NCBI GenBank assembly: GCA_009841615.1
Contig: VXLL01000003.1
Coordinates: 1-64,000, forward strand
Source: Gammaproteobacteria bacterium
GTDB lineage: Bacteria > Pseudomonadota > Gammaproteobacteria > Pseudomonadales > Azotimanducaceae
Reading direction: 5' to 3'
Length of the DNA stretch: 64,000 nt
In this document: positions 17,584 to 27,290 of the stretch, one piece after another
Layout: every line of letters begins with the position of its first letter
Numbering within the stretch: position 1 is the stretch's first letter
Position numbers and translations under genes: made by a program
Notes under the pieces: generated by a model
What the model was told of the DNA's origin: nothing
Databases searched by the model: none
The model's input: the letters and a program-made list of their open reading frames with translations, nothing else

Positions 17584-18201
17584 TTATTCCGATACTTCTC
17601 GCATCGGTACGACAAACGTCGAGACGTTTCGTTCTTTAAGGCGTTCAGAGTCTTCTTGGCTCTCCTGAACAGTTTCGTACGGACCAACAATGACGCGATA
17701 TTGCACATCTAAATTTTCGTCTGAAATCTCTTTCGTATACGCGTTATAACCTTCAAGTAACAAGGACGCGCGGAATGAATCTGCGTGTTTCTTTTCCGTA
17801 AATGCTCCTGCTTGGAGAACATATCCCGTAATTGTTTCTGTATTCTCTGATGTTACTTCAGCCACCGATGTTTCATCGGTGCTCTCTTCTAGATCTGTCG
17901 GCGCGATCGCGACATCCTCTTCTTGGGGTTCACCAGATTCTGATTGCGGTTCTTCTGGTGCTGAGAACGTACCGACCCGTTCGGGGTCAGTGTTTTCTAA
18001 TCGCTCGGGAAATTCAAATGTCGTGTTTGGAAAAGTCTTGTCGACGTCCGGGAAAGTCTTCAGAAACTCTGTGTTTGGATCAAAGTTTCTTACTCCAAAG
18101 TAATACACGCAGGAAACCAAGATGGCACCAAGAATAACTCCACTCAAAAATGGTGGTGCCCAACTCGAGTTCTGCTTCTGCTTTTCTTTTTCTTTTGCCA
18201 T
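17584..18201 (-). CDS. SPOR-domain division protein, FtsN-like
   Basis: 205 residues: short Lys-rich cytoplasmic tail, one membrane helix (~16-36), an acidic Pro/Glu-rich periplasmic linker, and a C-terminal SPOR domain (~125-200; YVLQAGAFTEKKHADSFRASL and VIVGPYETVQES) that binds denuded septal glycan. The position just upstream of hslVU is that of ftsN in Escherichia and Pseudomonas, so an FtsN role is likely, though FtsN is poorly conserved outside SPOR. Confidence 0.85.
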   Translation of the reverse strand: MAKEKEKQKQNSSWAPPFLSGVILGAILVSCVYYFGVRNFDPNTEFLKTFPDVDKTFPNTTFEFPERLENTDPERVGTFSAPEEPQSESGEPQEEDVAIAPTDLEESTDETSVAEVTSENTETITGYVLQAGAFTEKKHADSFRASLLLEGYNAYTKEISDENLDVQYRVIVGPYETVQESQEDSERLKERNVSTFVVPMREVSE

Positions 18202-18638
18202 ATTGACAGATTTGACTGATAACCAATAAGGTAGGTACGCTGCGTCGAATTACAAGTAACGTGCAATACAAGAAACTCTCGATCTTCCAGGTAGTCATAC
18301 ACGTGTACGGAGTCGATGTTCACACCGGCAACCAATTCGGTCTATTGTAGTTCTCGGTAATTCTGCATAGTACATAACTCCGGCAGGCGAATAAACCCAC
18401 AACTTGACTCGTCGAGCAAAGGTGCCATCTGGTTGGAGTAAATTACAGACGACGGTCAAGGATTCATTCACCATATTGCAATCACGTCACAGGTCGCCCG
18501 AGTCTAGAATTGGTCGAAATCCGAAGATAATGTGAACGTTATGCATTTTGTATTTCAGAAAAGCACGTAATTTAAGCCCTAGGTCTAACATTCTCGGTTG
18601 ACGGTGTTGATGTCCAGTGTAGAACAGGCGACCAAAGT
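18202..18638. other. Gene-free stretch with a possible frameshifted small gene on the minus strand
   Basis: No intact gene is seen. On the minus strand a 59-codon frame opens at ATG 18474 (VNESLTVVCNLLQPDG..., stop at 18295). Near 18335 a second frame takes over without a good start (VAGVNIDSVHVYDYLEDRE...) and runs into the SPOR gene. Both halves have protein-like composition, so a decayed ~100-residue gene is possible, but I recognise no family. argS, found next to ftsN in pseudomonads, is absent. No promoter for the PBP gene is obvious. Confidence 0.35.
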
Positions 18639-21125
18639 ATGAATCGAAATTCTTTTCTTGTTGCTGACATTTGGCCCTTGATCAAGAAGGTCCTCGTCCG
18701 AACTCTAAAAGTTGGGACTTGGTGCTTAGCTGCAGCAATGTGCTCGCTTGGTTGGGTCGTCGCGAGTACGTTTCTTTACTTTGATCCAAAAAACCCTGAT
18801 ACGGAAAGTTATCGAAACTTTCAGTATGAGCGTCCGTTACGCGTGTTCTCCTCCGAAGGAGCTTTACTTGCGGAATATGGCGAACGTCGATTGATTCCCG
18901 TTGCGATTGACAAGGTACCTCAACAGTATTTGGACGCAGTGGTTTCAACCGAAGATAAACGTTTTTACTCCCATCATGGCGTGGATTGGATTTCGTTTAC
19001 CAATGACGCTCTCGATTTCCTATTTTCCGATACTGCAAGGCGTGGTGCATCAACGATTACGATGCAGATTCCCCGAAATGTAGCTGACTTATCGCGGGAG
19101 CAAACAATTGTTCGAAAGATACGAGAAATGCTTCTTGCGCTCAAGATTGAACGCGAACTGTCCAAGGATGAAATTTTGGAGCTCTACATTAACGTCGTTC
19201 CCTTCGGGAAACACGCCTACGGCGTACAAGCAGCGGCATACACTTACTATGGTAAACCGGTTCATGAACTCTCTTTAGCACAGCTTGCCATGCTGGCAGG
19301 GATTCCAAAACGCCCAGAGGCGGGAAATCCAATAAACGGTCCGGATTGGGCACTACAACGACGAAATCTCGTGTTAAGACGAATGCTCGCAGAGGAATTC
19401 ATCACTCAGGAAGAATTTGAACTAGCGCTGGCACAACCAATCACAGCAACGGTACATCGCCGTCAGCTCGATGTTCATGCTCCTTATCCTGCAGAACTTG
19501 TAAGACAAGAGCTTTATCGCGAATTTGGAGACCAGATTTACTCTGGTTACTCTGCCTATACCACCATTGATGTTGATCATCAGAAAGCCGCTCAACGAGC
19601 AGTCCAGGATGAATTAGAGCAATTTGATATTCGGTATGGGTACCGTGGTCCGATACGTAGGGTGCGTGTCCCTGCGGAGCGCAACGACATCAACTCAGTG
19701 TTCCTCACAGAAATCGCTAAAGAGCGTACGATTGGCACGATGTTACCAGCCGTCGTGACGTCAGTCGAGGAACAATCCATCGAGTTCATACTAAGAGATG
19801 GAAATACGGGTGCGGTTAATTGGGACGAGCTGTCTTGGGCGCGACCGAAAGCTGGTATGGGAGTAGGTCCGACGCCGACGAAAGCAGCAGAAATCGTCAG
19901 TGTTGGTGATGTCATAAGAGTTAGGTACGGGGAAGGTGTTTGGAAATTGGTACAACTACCTGAAGTGCAAGGGGCGATCGTCGCGGTTGACCCGCGTACG
20001 GGTCGAATAACTGCAATGGTTGGTGGATATGACTTCGACATTTCCGAATACAACCATGCCACGCAAGCACAACGTCAGCCTGGCTCCGGATTTAAACCTT
20101 TCGTTTATGCAGCTGCACTTGCGCATGGCGTTACTCCGGCGTCGATTTTCTTGGATGGCCCCCTCGTTTATGACGACGAGGGTTTAGAGGAAGCGTATCG
20201 CCCTCGAAACTTCACTGGTGACTATAACGGTCCGACCAGAGTACGAGAAGCTCTCTACCGGTCAATAAATTTAGTATCCATTAGGGTCTTAGAACACACT
20301 GGTGCGGCCAAGACGAGAGACTTTCTGACTCGCTTTGGGTTTGCAGAATCAGACCTGCCTCAAAGTACCCAGTTAGCGATCGGTGGAGGAAGTATGACGA
20401 TGTCTTCGCTGGACATGGCGATGGCCTATGCGGTTATAGCTAACGGTGGTTATAGTATTGAACCGCATCTGGTCGATAAAGTGGTCAATCTACAAGATGA
20501 AATTGTCTATGCCCCCATCCATCCAGTTGTTTGCTCAAACTGTGGGTACGCGAACACCGAGTGGAATGCAAATGTCTGGCGAGAGTCATCAGAGTTTGTA
20601 GTTGAGACAGATGCGATAGTAGCTGAACTACCGCCACAAGCTGAACGAGTTTTAGACGAAAGACTCGCGTTTCTTATGGATTCGTTGTTGCGCGATGTAG
20701 TGCGCTTAGGTACCGGTCGACGAGCCGCGGAAGTACAACGTTCGGACCTCGCTGGCAAAACAGGAACGACCAATGAGGCAGTCGACACTTGGTTCAACGG
20801 ATATCAGCAAAACCTAGTTGCGACTACTTGGGTTGGTTACACCGACCGACGTTCACTGGGCGAGTTAGAGTTTGGCTCGACTCGTCCGTTATCGATATGG
20901 ATCGAATTTATGAAGAGTGCCTTAGACGTCGTACCAGAGTACGTTCCAACGCCTCCCGACGGAGTCGTAAGCATGTATATTGATCCCGAATCTGGTAAAG
21001 TAGCGAGGCGCGACCAAACTGATGCCATTCTAGAATACTTTCTAGCAGAAACCGCGCCAAAGTTGAATCCCTTACAAGAAAAAGGCGATGAAACCGAGAT
21101 CGTTGAACCAGAGGATATCTTCTGA
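18639..21125 (+). CDS. mrcA: Penicillin-binding protein 1A, bifunctional transglycosylase/transpeptidase
   Basis: 828 residues, class A PBP. Membrane anchor at ~24-48. The GT51 glycosyltransferase domain (~70-240) has STEDKRFYSHHGVDW (catalytic Glu) and GASTITMQIPRN, and ILELYINVVPFGKHAYG. The OB-like insert (~310-430) typical of PBP1A follows. The transpeptidase domain (~440-770) has SxxK at Ser483-Lys486 (PGSGFKPF), SxN at 542-544 (RSINLVS) and KTG at 707-709. It polymerises and crosslinks peptidoglycan at the inner membrane. Confidence 0.95.
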   Translation: MNRNSFLVADIWPLIKKVLVRTLKVGTWCLAAAMCSLGWVVASTFLYFDPKNPDTESYRNFQYERPLRVFSSEGALLAEYGERRLIPVAIDKVPQQYLDAVVSTEDKRFYSHHGVDWISFTNDALDFLFSDTARRGASTITMQIPRNVADLSREQTIVRKIREMLLALKIERELSKDEILELYINVVPFGKHAYGVQAAAYTYYGKPVHELSLAQLAMLAGIPKRPEAGNPINGPDWALQRRNLVLRRMLAEEFITQEEFELALAQPITATVHRRQLDVHAPYPAELVRQELYREFGDQIYSGYSAYTTIDVDHQKAAQRAVQDELEQFDIRYGYRGPIRRVRVPAERNDINSVFLTEIAKERTIGTMLPAVVTSVEEQSIEFILRDGNTGAVNWDELSWARPKAGMGVGPTPTKAAEIVSVGDVIRVRYGEGVWKLVQLPEVQGAIVAVDPRTGRITAMVGGYDFDISEYNHATQAQRQPGSGFKPFVYAAALAHGVTPASIFLDGPLVYDDEGLEEAYRPRNFTGDYNGPTRVREALYRSINLVSIRVLEHTGAAKTRDFLTRFGFAESDLPQSTQLAIGGGSMTMSSLDMAMAYAVIANGGYSIEPHLVDKVVNLQDEIVYAPIHPVVCSNCGYANTEWNANVWRESSEFVVETDAIVAELPPQAERVLDERLAFLMDSLLRDVVRLGTGRRAAEVQRSDLAGKTGTTNEAVDTWFNGYQQNLVATTWVGYTDRRSLGELEFGSTRPLSIWIEFMKSALDVVPEYVPTPPDGVVSMYIDPESGKVARRDQTDAILEYFLAETAPKLNPLQEKGDETEIVEPEDIF

Positions 21126-21146
21126 GATTCGACTTAAACGAGGATA

Positions 21147-21866
21147 TTACGTCCGACTAGGTAATTCCGATTGAATTGTTGCGGCAAGTCGTGCAAACGG
21201 CATCGTTTGCAACCATACCGTACCGTGCCCAGAAAGAGTTGCAAGGAACAAGCCTTCGCCACCGAACATCATAGACTTCAAATTTCCAGCCGCTTGAACA
21301 TTGTAGTCGATTCCAGCTTCCATTGCTACCACGCACCCCGTGTCGACGCGAAGCGTTTCTCCCCTCAGTTCTTGTTTAAGAAGAGAACCACCGGCGTGCA
21401 GCATAACCATGCCATCACCGTCTAACTTGGTCAGCACGAAGCCTTCGCCACCCAAGAATCCGGCACCCATACGACTTGTAAACGCGATACTGATTTTGGT
21501 GCCGAGAGCAGCAGCGAGAAATGCACTTTTTTGGCAAAGTAGAGTATTTCGGTACTTAGCTAAATCGACAGTAAGAATCTCACCAAGATGCGGCCCCGCA
21601 AACGCGACAGACTGTTTTCGGTGACCTTGGTTGGTGAAATGAGTTAGAAATAACGATTCATTTGCTAGTTTGCGCTGTACGGCACCAAACAAAGATGCCA
21701 ATCCTGAGGTCGTACCATCCCCCATTTTTGCTTCAAATGTGATGTCAGGATCAATATAGAGCATCGCGCCTGCTTCCGCTATGACAGTCTCTTGTGGGTC
21801 GAGATCAACAACTACATATTGATTACCTCCAGACCCTCGAATATCACAGTCGATGACATGTGCCAT
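21147..21866 (-). CDS. AIM24 / TIGR00266 family protein
   Basis: 239 residues, the single all-beta domain of the AIM24 (TIGR00266) family. Seen: AEAGAMLYIDPDI near the start, ESLFLTHFTNQG, GLGGEGF-type glycine turns, HAGGSLLKQEL, LRVDTGCVVAMEAGIDYNVQ and FGGEGLFLATLSGHG. Its function in bacteria is not established. It is convergent with the PBP1A gene (21 bases apart). Confidence 0.85.
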   Translation of the reverse strand: MAHVIDCDIRGSGGNQYVVVDLDPQETVIAEAGAMLYIDPDITFEAKMGDGTTSGLASLFGAVQRKLANESLFLTHFTNQGHRKQSVAFAGPHLGEILTVDLAKYRNTLLCQKSAFLAAALGTKISIAFTSRMGAGFLGGEGFVLTKLDGDGMVMLHAGGSLLKQELRGETLRVDTGCVVAMEAGIDYNVQAAGNLKSMMFGGEGLFLATLSGHGTVWLQTMPFARLAATIQSELPSRT

Positions 21867-21919
21867 ATACGTTCCTCGTTGTTAGCTTTGAATTAAAGTA
21901 GTAAAGTACTCAGACGCCA

Positions 21920-23323
21920 CTACTTGATTTTGATGATCTTGACTTTATCGCCGGCCCTCGGTTCCCCATGAGGGTGATGACCGTTGATTAACCGTAGAGT
22001 TTCCTCTGGGTAATCCATGGCGTGAAGTGCGCTCGGGTGCACTAAACTCGCGTAGGTGTCTCCCGGTACAGCTTCTTGAATGTGAACTTTCAGAATCTCT
22101 TCATAGGTGAGGTCTGCAGACGTTAAACTTCGAATTCCAGATATAACCTCTTCAATACTCTTCTTAATGAACTCGGCCGTACCTCTAGGTCCGTAGGTTC
22201 CTGACATGAGATAATGTAGGTTTGCTCGAGTATATATTGCTATGAATCTTCCAACGTTACTGTTGGGGGGAGTCTTAAGTTCTAAGAGATAATAGTCGCG
22301 GTCGTCGATCGAAGCATCAGTCTCTTCAGCAATGTCTACGATGTTAATCCCTAGAGAATTTCGAACGAATTCAGAGGGAACCAAATTTTCTTGTTGCGTA
22401 TATCGAGATATTCTGATCTCAGCCTGTGCGGCTCCCTGCGGAGCGTGCCCAATTACTTGGGTTTGGTTTCTCTGAACTCGCCAGTTTTCAGGAAACTCGA
22501 TTACGACTCGATGGGTCTTGTCGTAGTACATATTCCGACGGGTACCGGCCGTCGTCGGCATTCCGAAGTGCAAGCCATCGATCATTTCCCAAAAGTCTCC
22601 GACCGGTGGGTCAGACTCTTCCGGTAGCGACTCCTGTGCATAGCTCACGACTTCGTGAAGTCGTTTATCGTTCTTTGGATGCGTAGCAAACAATCCGTGA
22701 TAACTCGGCGTTTGATGTCGGACTTCCCGAGCGAACAATTCTTGGTCTTTCAGAACCGAAATCGTTTCGATAACTGCCAAAGGGTTATAGCCTGCTTTAG
22801 CTAAGATCTCTGCACCAAAGCGATCTGCTTCCAGTTCATCTTCTCTGCCATATCCCGAAATCCAAATCTGGGTCAAAGCGTCGGCCGCTTCCCAGAGTTC
22901 CCCACGACCAGTTAGGATATAAGCAGCAAAACTAGCTCCTCCGCTCAGTAACGACGCCGCTCGTCGTTTTGCGTGGTGGCGCAGCGCAACGTGTCCAATT
23001 TCGTGACCTATAACCGCAGCTAATTGGTCTTCCGATGACAAGTATGTAATCAAGCCACGGTGGATGTATATGTAGCCATCACTTGTCGCAAATGCATTGA
23101 TGGTTGGAACGTCTAGAACGAAGAAATAATAGGTCCGATTCTTGTCTTTCGAGTGTTTTAGTAATCGTTGACCGATGGCATCAACGTACTCTTGCCATCT
23201 TTGGTCATCATAGAACTCGCCAGTATCCTTAAATTCGTTGTAAAGTTCCGCACCGTGCCCAGCTAACAACGAACCTGACACCGTCAGAGAGAGCAGGACG
23301 AGACTAAACTTCAAAAACTTCAT
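21920..23323 (-). CDS. Periplasmic M48-family metalloprotease (BepA-like)
   Basis: 467 residues: signal peptide (1-~21), then a peptidase M48 domain with HEIGHVALRHH (zinc ligands His107 and His111, catalytic Glu108) and the third ligand in ELEADRFGA. The C-terminal ~200 residues lack clear TPRs, unlike BepA, and end in a LysM-like module (PGDTYASLVHPSAL...GDKVKIIKIK) that may bind peptidoglycan. The likely role is quality control of misassembled envelope proteins, inferred from family. Confidence 0.88.
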   Translation of the reverse strand: MKFLKFSLVLLSLTVSGSLLAGHGAELYNEFKDTGEFYDDQRWQEYVDAIGQRLLKHSKDKNRTYYFFVLDVPTINAFATSDGYIYIHRGLITYLSSEDQLAAVIGHEIGHVALRHHAKRRAASLLSGGASFAAYILTGRGELWEAADALTQIWISGYGREDELEADRFGAEILAKAGYNPLAVIETISVLKDQELFAREVRHQTPSYHGLFATHPKNDKRLHEVVSYAQESLPEESDPPVGDFWEMIDGLHFGMPTTAGTRRNMYYDKTHRVVIEFPENWRVQRNQTQVIGHAPQGAAQAEIRISRYTQQENLVPSEFVRNSLGINIVDIAEETDASIDDRDYYLLELKTPPNSNVGRFIAIYTRANLHYLMSGTYGPRGTAEFIKKSIEEVISGIRSLTSADLTYEEILKVHIQEAVPGDTYASLVHPSALHAMDYPEETLRLINGHHPHGEPRAGDKVKIIKIK

Positions 23324-23443
23324 AATTCCCTCTTGAATTGACGACGAATAAGGTATTAACAGAAATTTAGAACGCGTTCCTCAATGTCAAACTCGAAACA
23401 AATCTCAAATGAACAACAACCGATGGGCACACCGCTACGAAAT

Positions 23444-23668
23444 CTACGAGCTCTGAGTTCCCGTGGTTCGGCGTCCGAAACGACTCTTGAATCGTTCTAC
23501 GCGACCAGCTGAATCCACAATCTTTTGTTTACCGGTGTAGAACGGATGGCACCGTGAACAAACATCAAGATGAATATCTCGACAAAGTGTAGATCGTGTT
23601 TTAAAGACGTTTCCACAACCGCAGGTTGCAGTGATCTCTTCGTATTTTGGATGTATTCCAGACTTCAT
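23444..23668 (-). CDS. rpmE: 50S ribosomal protein L31 (zinc-binding form)
   Basis: 74 residues. It carries all four zinc cysteines (Cys16, Cys18, Cys37, Cys40 in CGCGN and [13 protein letters not shown]), so it is the C+ form used when zinc is plentiful. It is divergent from priA as in Escherichia. Confidence 0.97.
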   Translation of the reverse strand: MKSGIHPKYEEITATCGCGNVFKTRSTLCRDIHLDVCSRCHPFYTGKQKIVDSAGRVERFKSRFGRRTTGTQSS

Positions 23669-23800
23669 GATCGCGCAGTGTAAGATTAGCTTAAAGCAGT
23701 AATTTTATGTAAAAAAAGTAAGTGTACTTTTGTGAGTCTTCGCGTTCTGTAGTGACTATAGACTATGGAGTCTGGAATTAGTTCAATACCTGATATTATG

Positions 23801-23806
23801 TATAAT
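23801..23806 (+). promoter_or_regulatory. -10 box TATAAT for priA
   Basis: A consensus -10 lies 58 bases before the priA ATG, with a weak -35 (TTAGTT at 23778-23783, 17-base spacer). It lies in the AT-rich rpmE/priA divergent gap. Confidence 0.45.
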
Positions 23807-23863
23807 AGAAGATCCTAGTACATTTAACAATCTATCGGTGTTAATTAGACAAAAAATCAGACG

Positions 23864-26014
23864 ATGGCTCAAATAATTAAAGTGCTTATACCTCGACCTG
23901 TGTGGCAGGGGTACGATTACATGCTACCTGATTCTTTGTCAAGTATTGTTGTCGGTGCCCGAGTACGTGTGCCATTTGGACCGACAAATGTAGTTGCCAT
24001 CGTGGTTGAGGTTGCTACGCGAACGGAACATACTGGTCATTTGCGGGCGGTAGACAAGGTACTTGATCAACGATGTATTCTTTCTGCTGACTTAGTGAGA
24101 CTCGCAAACTGGTTAGCATCCTACTATCACTGCCCAATCGGGACAGTGGTAGAGACCATGTTGCCGACGGATGTCTTACGCGGTCGTCCGATGTTTGTCG
24201 AGCCTGACTTCGAGTGGCAGATTGTTGCACAAGAGCAAGCGGTGGAATTCAAGCGTGCCAAGCGACAGCAAGAAGTATGGACACTGCTAATCAAACACGG
24301 TGCAATTCCGGATGTAGAACTGCGCAAATTAGGAGTTGTACGAAACGTTCTCAACACGATGGAAAACAAAGGTTTGATTCGTCGCGTACCATTGTTTCCG
24401 GCGTACAAGTTTGAAGCAAGAGGTATAAAACCGACCCAAGAGCAGGAATTAGCGATTGATGGGATTCGTGCCGCGTTGGATAGCTTCGGTGTTCACGTTT
24501 TAGACGGTGTCACAGGGAGCGGAAAGACCGAAGTATACATCCGTGTTATCAAAGAAATATTAGACCAGGGAAAGCAAGTCTTAGTACTAGTACCGGAGAT
24601 AGCCCTAACACCCCAGACCGCAAACCACTTTCGCGACAGATTTGGTAATGTCGCCGTACTTCATTCCATGCGCACAAATCTTCAACGATTTGAAGTATGG
24701 TGTAAGGTTGCTTGCGGAGAACATCGTCTAGTGTTGGGTACGCGCTCCGCAATATTCACCCCATTCAAAGATTTAGGGTTAATCGTCGTCGATGAAGAAC
24801 ATGACACTTCATATAAACAGGCAGATTCGTTGCGATATTCGGCTCGAGATGCCGCGATCGTGCGCGCGCATGATCTCAACATTCCAGTCATACTCGGGAG
24901 CGCGACACTTTCACTGGAAACGGTCGAAAACATCAATCGAAAAAAGTATCGTAGATATCAACTGTCAGCGCGTCCCGGAGTTGCCAAGCTTCCGAAGTTT
25001 CAATTGCTAGATATTCGAGGACAGATTCTTCAGGGCGGGATGTGTCACTCGTTGATCGAGATAATGCGAGACCATTTAGACAGGAAAGGGCAAGTGCTCG
25101 TACTAATCAATCGTCGGGGTTTTGCACTGTCGTTGATTTGCCGCGACTGTGGACGACCAGCCAATTGTCAAGACTGTGATGTCAGATTAACTTTGCACGA
25201 GTATCCGCGCCGCGAATTACGATGCCACTATTGTGACCGTCGCTATGAACTACCCGCAGCTTGCCCCGACTGCTCGAGCACTAGGCTTGTATCAGTGGGG
25301 GCTGCAACTCAAAGAGTGGTCGAGACTTTAAACGAAGCGTTTCCTGACGTGCCGGTCCGTCGAATTGATAGAGACGCTTTGAACACGAACCGCAAACTTG
25401 AACAAACGTTTGAGGCAATGCAACAACCGAGTCGGTGCATATTGGTGGGTACGCAGATGCTGGCAAAGGGTCATCATTTACCTAACGTAACGCTAGTCGC
25501 GGTACTGCGAGCAGATGTTGGTTTTTTTAGCCCCGATTTTCGTGCTGCTGAAAGAACAGCCCAATTAATAGTCCAAGTGGCAGGGCGAGCTGGTCGAGCC
25601 GAACGGGAAGGGGAAGTATGGATTCAAACGCTTGATCCAGAGCACACACACTTAGAGTCTCTCGCACAGTCAGGTTACGCAGGATTCGTGAAGACTGAAT
25701 TGATTTCGCGAAAGAGCGCGAGGCTACCGCCGTACTCACACATGGCACTATTACGCGCGGAAGGAGCAAATTCGGAAGAAGTTAGTGAGTTCTTGGAACA
25801 GCTACTGAAAGAGGTACAGTTCACGAGTACAGATAAGCTAGGACCTATACCTGCCCCGATTCCGCGCTTGAACAACCGATGGAGATGTCAAGCCGCGCTA
25901 GTCGATTCCAATCGAAAGAGACTACACGAATCTCTTGCAATGATCGCACGAACATCTGTGCAAAGATCTAAGATTCGTTGGTCGATCGACGTTGATCCAA
26001 TGGACATGTCCTAA
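23864..26014 (+). CDS. priA: Primosomal helicase PriA
   Basis: 716 residues. It restarts replication at stalled forks as a 3'-5' helicase. The N-terminal DNA-binding part (LIPRPVWQGYDYMLPD..GARVRVPFG) is followed by Walker A GVTGSGKT (215-222), DEEH (~310-313), zinc cysteines in CRDCGRPANCQDCD and CHYCDRRYELPAACPDC (~420-465), and the helicase motif QVAGRAGRAEREGEV. Next to rpmE as in Escherichia. Confidence 0.97.
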   Translation: MAQIIKVLIPRPVWQGYDYMLPDSLSSIVVGARVRVPFGPTNVVAIVVEVATRTEHTGHLRAVDKVLDQRCILSADLVRLANWLASYYHCPIGTVVETMLPTDVLRGRPMFVEPDFEWQIVAQEQAVEFKRAKRQQEVWTLLIKHGAIPDVELRKLGVVRNVLNTMENKGLIRRVPLFPAYKFEARGIKPTQEQELAIDGIRAALDSFGVHVLDGVTGSGKTEVYIRVIKEILDQGKQVLVLVPEIALTPQTANHFRDRFGNVAVLHSMRTNLQRFEVWCKVACGEHRLVLGTRSAIFTPFKDLGLIVVDEEHDTSYKQADSLRYSARDAAIVRAHDLNIPVILGSATLSLETVENINRKKYRRYQLSARPGVAKLPKFQLLDIRGQILQGGMCHSLIEIMRDHLDRKGQVLVLINRRGFALSLICRDCGRPANCQDCDVRLTLHEYPRRELRCHYCDRRYELPAACPDCSSTRLVSVGAATQRVVETLNEAFPDVPVRRIDRDALNTNRKLEQTFEAMQQPSRCILVGTQMLAKGHHLPNVTLVAVLRADVGFFSPDFRAAERTAQLIVQVAGRAGRAEREGEVWIQTLDPEHTHLESLAQSGYAGFVKTELISRKSARLPPYSHMALLRAEGANSEEVSEFLEQLLKEVQFTSTDKLGPIPAPIPRLNNRWRCQAALVDSNRKRLHESLAMIARTSVQRSKIRWSIDVDPMDMS

Positions 26015-26150
26015 AACGAACTCAATCCGGCTTTTAATCGGTAGTGCTAAGTTGATCGTGCCTCAATAACCTAACAGTTTTCCGCGATTTCGAAGAACTG
26101 GATTCGGTCCAACTAGGGTGTCGAACAAATCTCCTTGATAGAGAATTTTT

Positions 26151-26969
26151 CTAAGGTTCAATATTGTCGCGTTCAATTTGAAACAGGCGGGCGAAATAAC
26201 TAAGAGTTGTGTCATCAGGAAATTCCGCTATCGCCTTTGCCGTTAATTCGCTGGCTTCGACTATTTTTTCGGCTTCCAGTAGTCGACCTACAGCGATTCC
26301 ATATATCTCTGGTAATCCCCAGGTAGGCGTCATCGCATCGCCCTTAGTTTCGTAATTCGACAAAAGTACTGTGTCGATATTGGCTTGAACATCTATGTCG
26401 ATGGAAAATCCAGTTACTGGTGAAACACCGATAAAGATCTGAGCAAACAAAACTCTGAGGTTTGTGGGGTCTGCTTCGATCGCGCGGTCCAATGCATCTT
26501 GCATTTTCGAGAAGAGCTCAAACGTCCGTGATTGATCGTAATCAATTTTTGCTCGGTACAGCATGGCTAGCAGAGAGTTAGTTTCCGCGATCGCGTAGTC
26601 AGTTTGCTCCAACAGTTCAATGGACTCGTCGATCAAGCGATGCACTTGGTCGTCGTCCCCGATCTCTTGCTCTAAGAAAATTAAGTTGGTATTCAACACC
26701 GCAGTCCAATATTCGCGGCTTAAAGCTCGTTCATCGTTTTCGCCGGTATGAATTTTTACAAGCTGTGACTTGAAACGATACAGCTCGCTTGGACTCTCGT
26801 CGCGTATAGCTTGATTAGTCAGTTCGATGATTCGGGCTTCAAGTTCGTCCCAATCGAAGACCCATTCGCCATCAGGTGCATCCGGTGTCTCCATTTGAAC
26901 AGATTGACATCCCGATAGTATTAACAGGATACAAGACAAACCTAGAGACAAACGTAAAACGTTTTTCAT
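26151..26969 (-). CDS. Predicted lipoprotein with TPR-like helices
   Basis: 272 residues from the ATG at 26969, chosen because it gives a compact lipoprotein signal ending in LILSGC (Cys21); a longer start at 27005 would leave only a few bases of leader after the promoter at 27019-27046. The mature part is mostly helical with paired acidic/hydrophobic repeats. The ending (AEKIVEASELTAKAIAEFPDDTTLSYFARLF) resembles a TPR-fold scaffold. No family is recognised; it is probably attached to the periplasmic face of a membrane. Confidence 0.65.
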   Translation of the reverse strand: MKNVLRLSLGLSCILLILSGCQSVQMETPDAPDGEWVFDWDELEARIIELTNQAIRDESPSELYRFKSQLVKIHTGENDERALSREYWTAVLNTNLIFLEQEIGDDDQVHRLIDESIELLEQTDYAIAETNSLLAMLYRAKIDYDQSRTFELFSKMQDALDRAIEADPTNLRVLFAQIFIGVSPVTGFSIDIDVQANIDTVLLSNYETKGDAMTPTWGLPEIYGIAVGRLLEAEKIVEASELTAKAIAEFPDDTTLSYFARLFQIERDNIEP

Positions 26970-27018
26970 GATCGTGTGCTGTACATCGTCAATCCATCGA
27001 ACCATCGATCTTCTCTAG

Positions 27019-27046
27019 ATTGTACATTTGTATTATTTGTGTTCAA
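27019..27046 (-). promoter_or_regulatory. Sigma-70-type promoter of the lipoprotein gene
   Basis: On the minus strand TTGAAC (27041-27046) and TACAAT (27019-27024) are separated by 16 bases. Transcription would begin near 27012 and give a ~43-base leader to the ATG at 26969. Confidence 0.55.
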
Positions 27047-27290
27047 GTGTCCGTCGCACCAGACCATGACTGACGGTAGGTCATTACGAAAATCAACCTA
27101 TATTCGCTTTTTTTGTGGTCGAGTTTCGTTCTTTCTAGGTTAGACATGTCGTTAGTGCGATTGTTTCAAGCGTCTTTCCAGGTGGTTTCCTGTTAAGCGC
27201 GTTTAAGGCACTAAGGCACACTCTGGGGGACTGTCCAGTCGTAGAATGTGCTAACGTTTTTGTTTACAGTTCACTAACAATAGAGTACAA
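27047..27290. other. Intergenic region between lipoprotein and mdh
   Basis: No coding frame or RNA gene is recognised. It should contain the mdh promoter, but no consensus pair of boxes stands out; GTTTACA near 27261 is a weak candidate. Confidence 0.3.
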
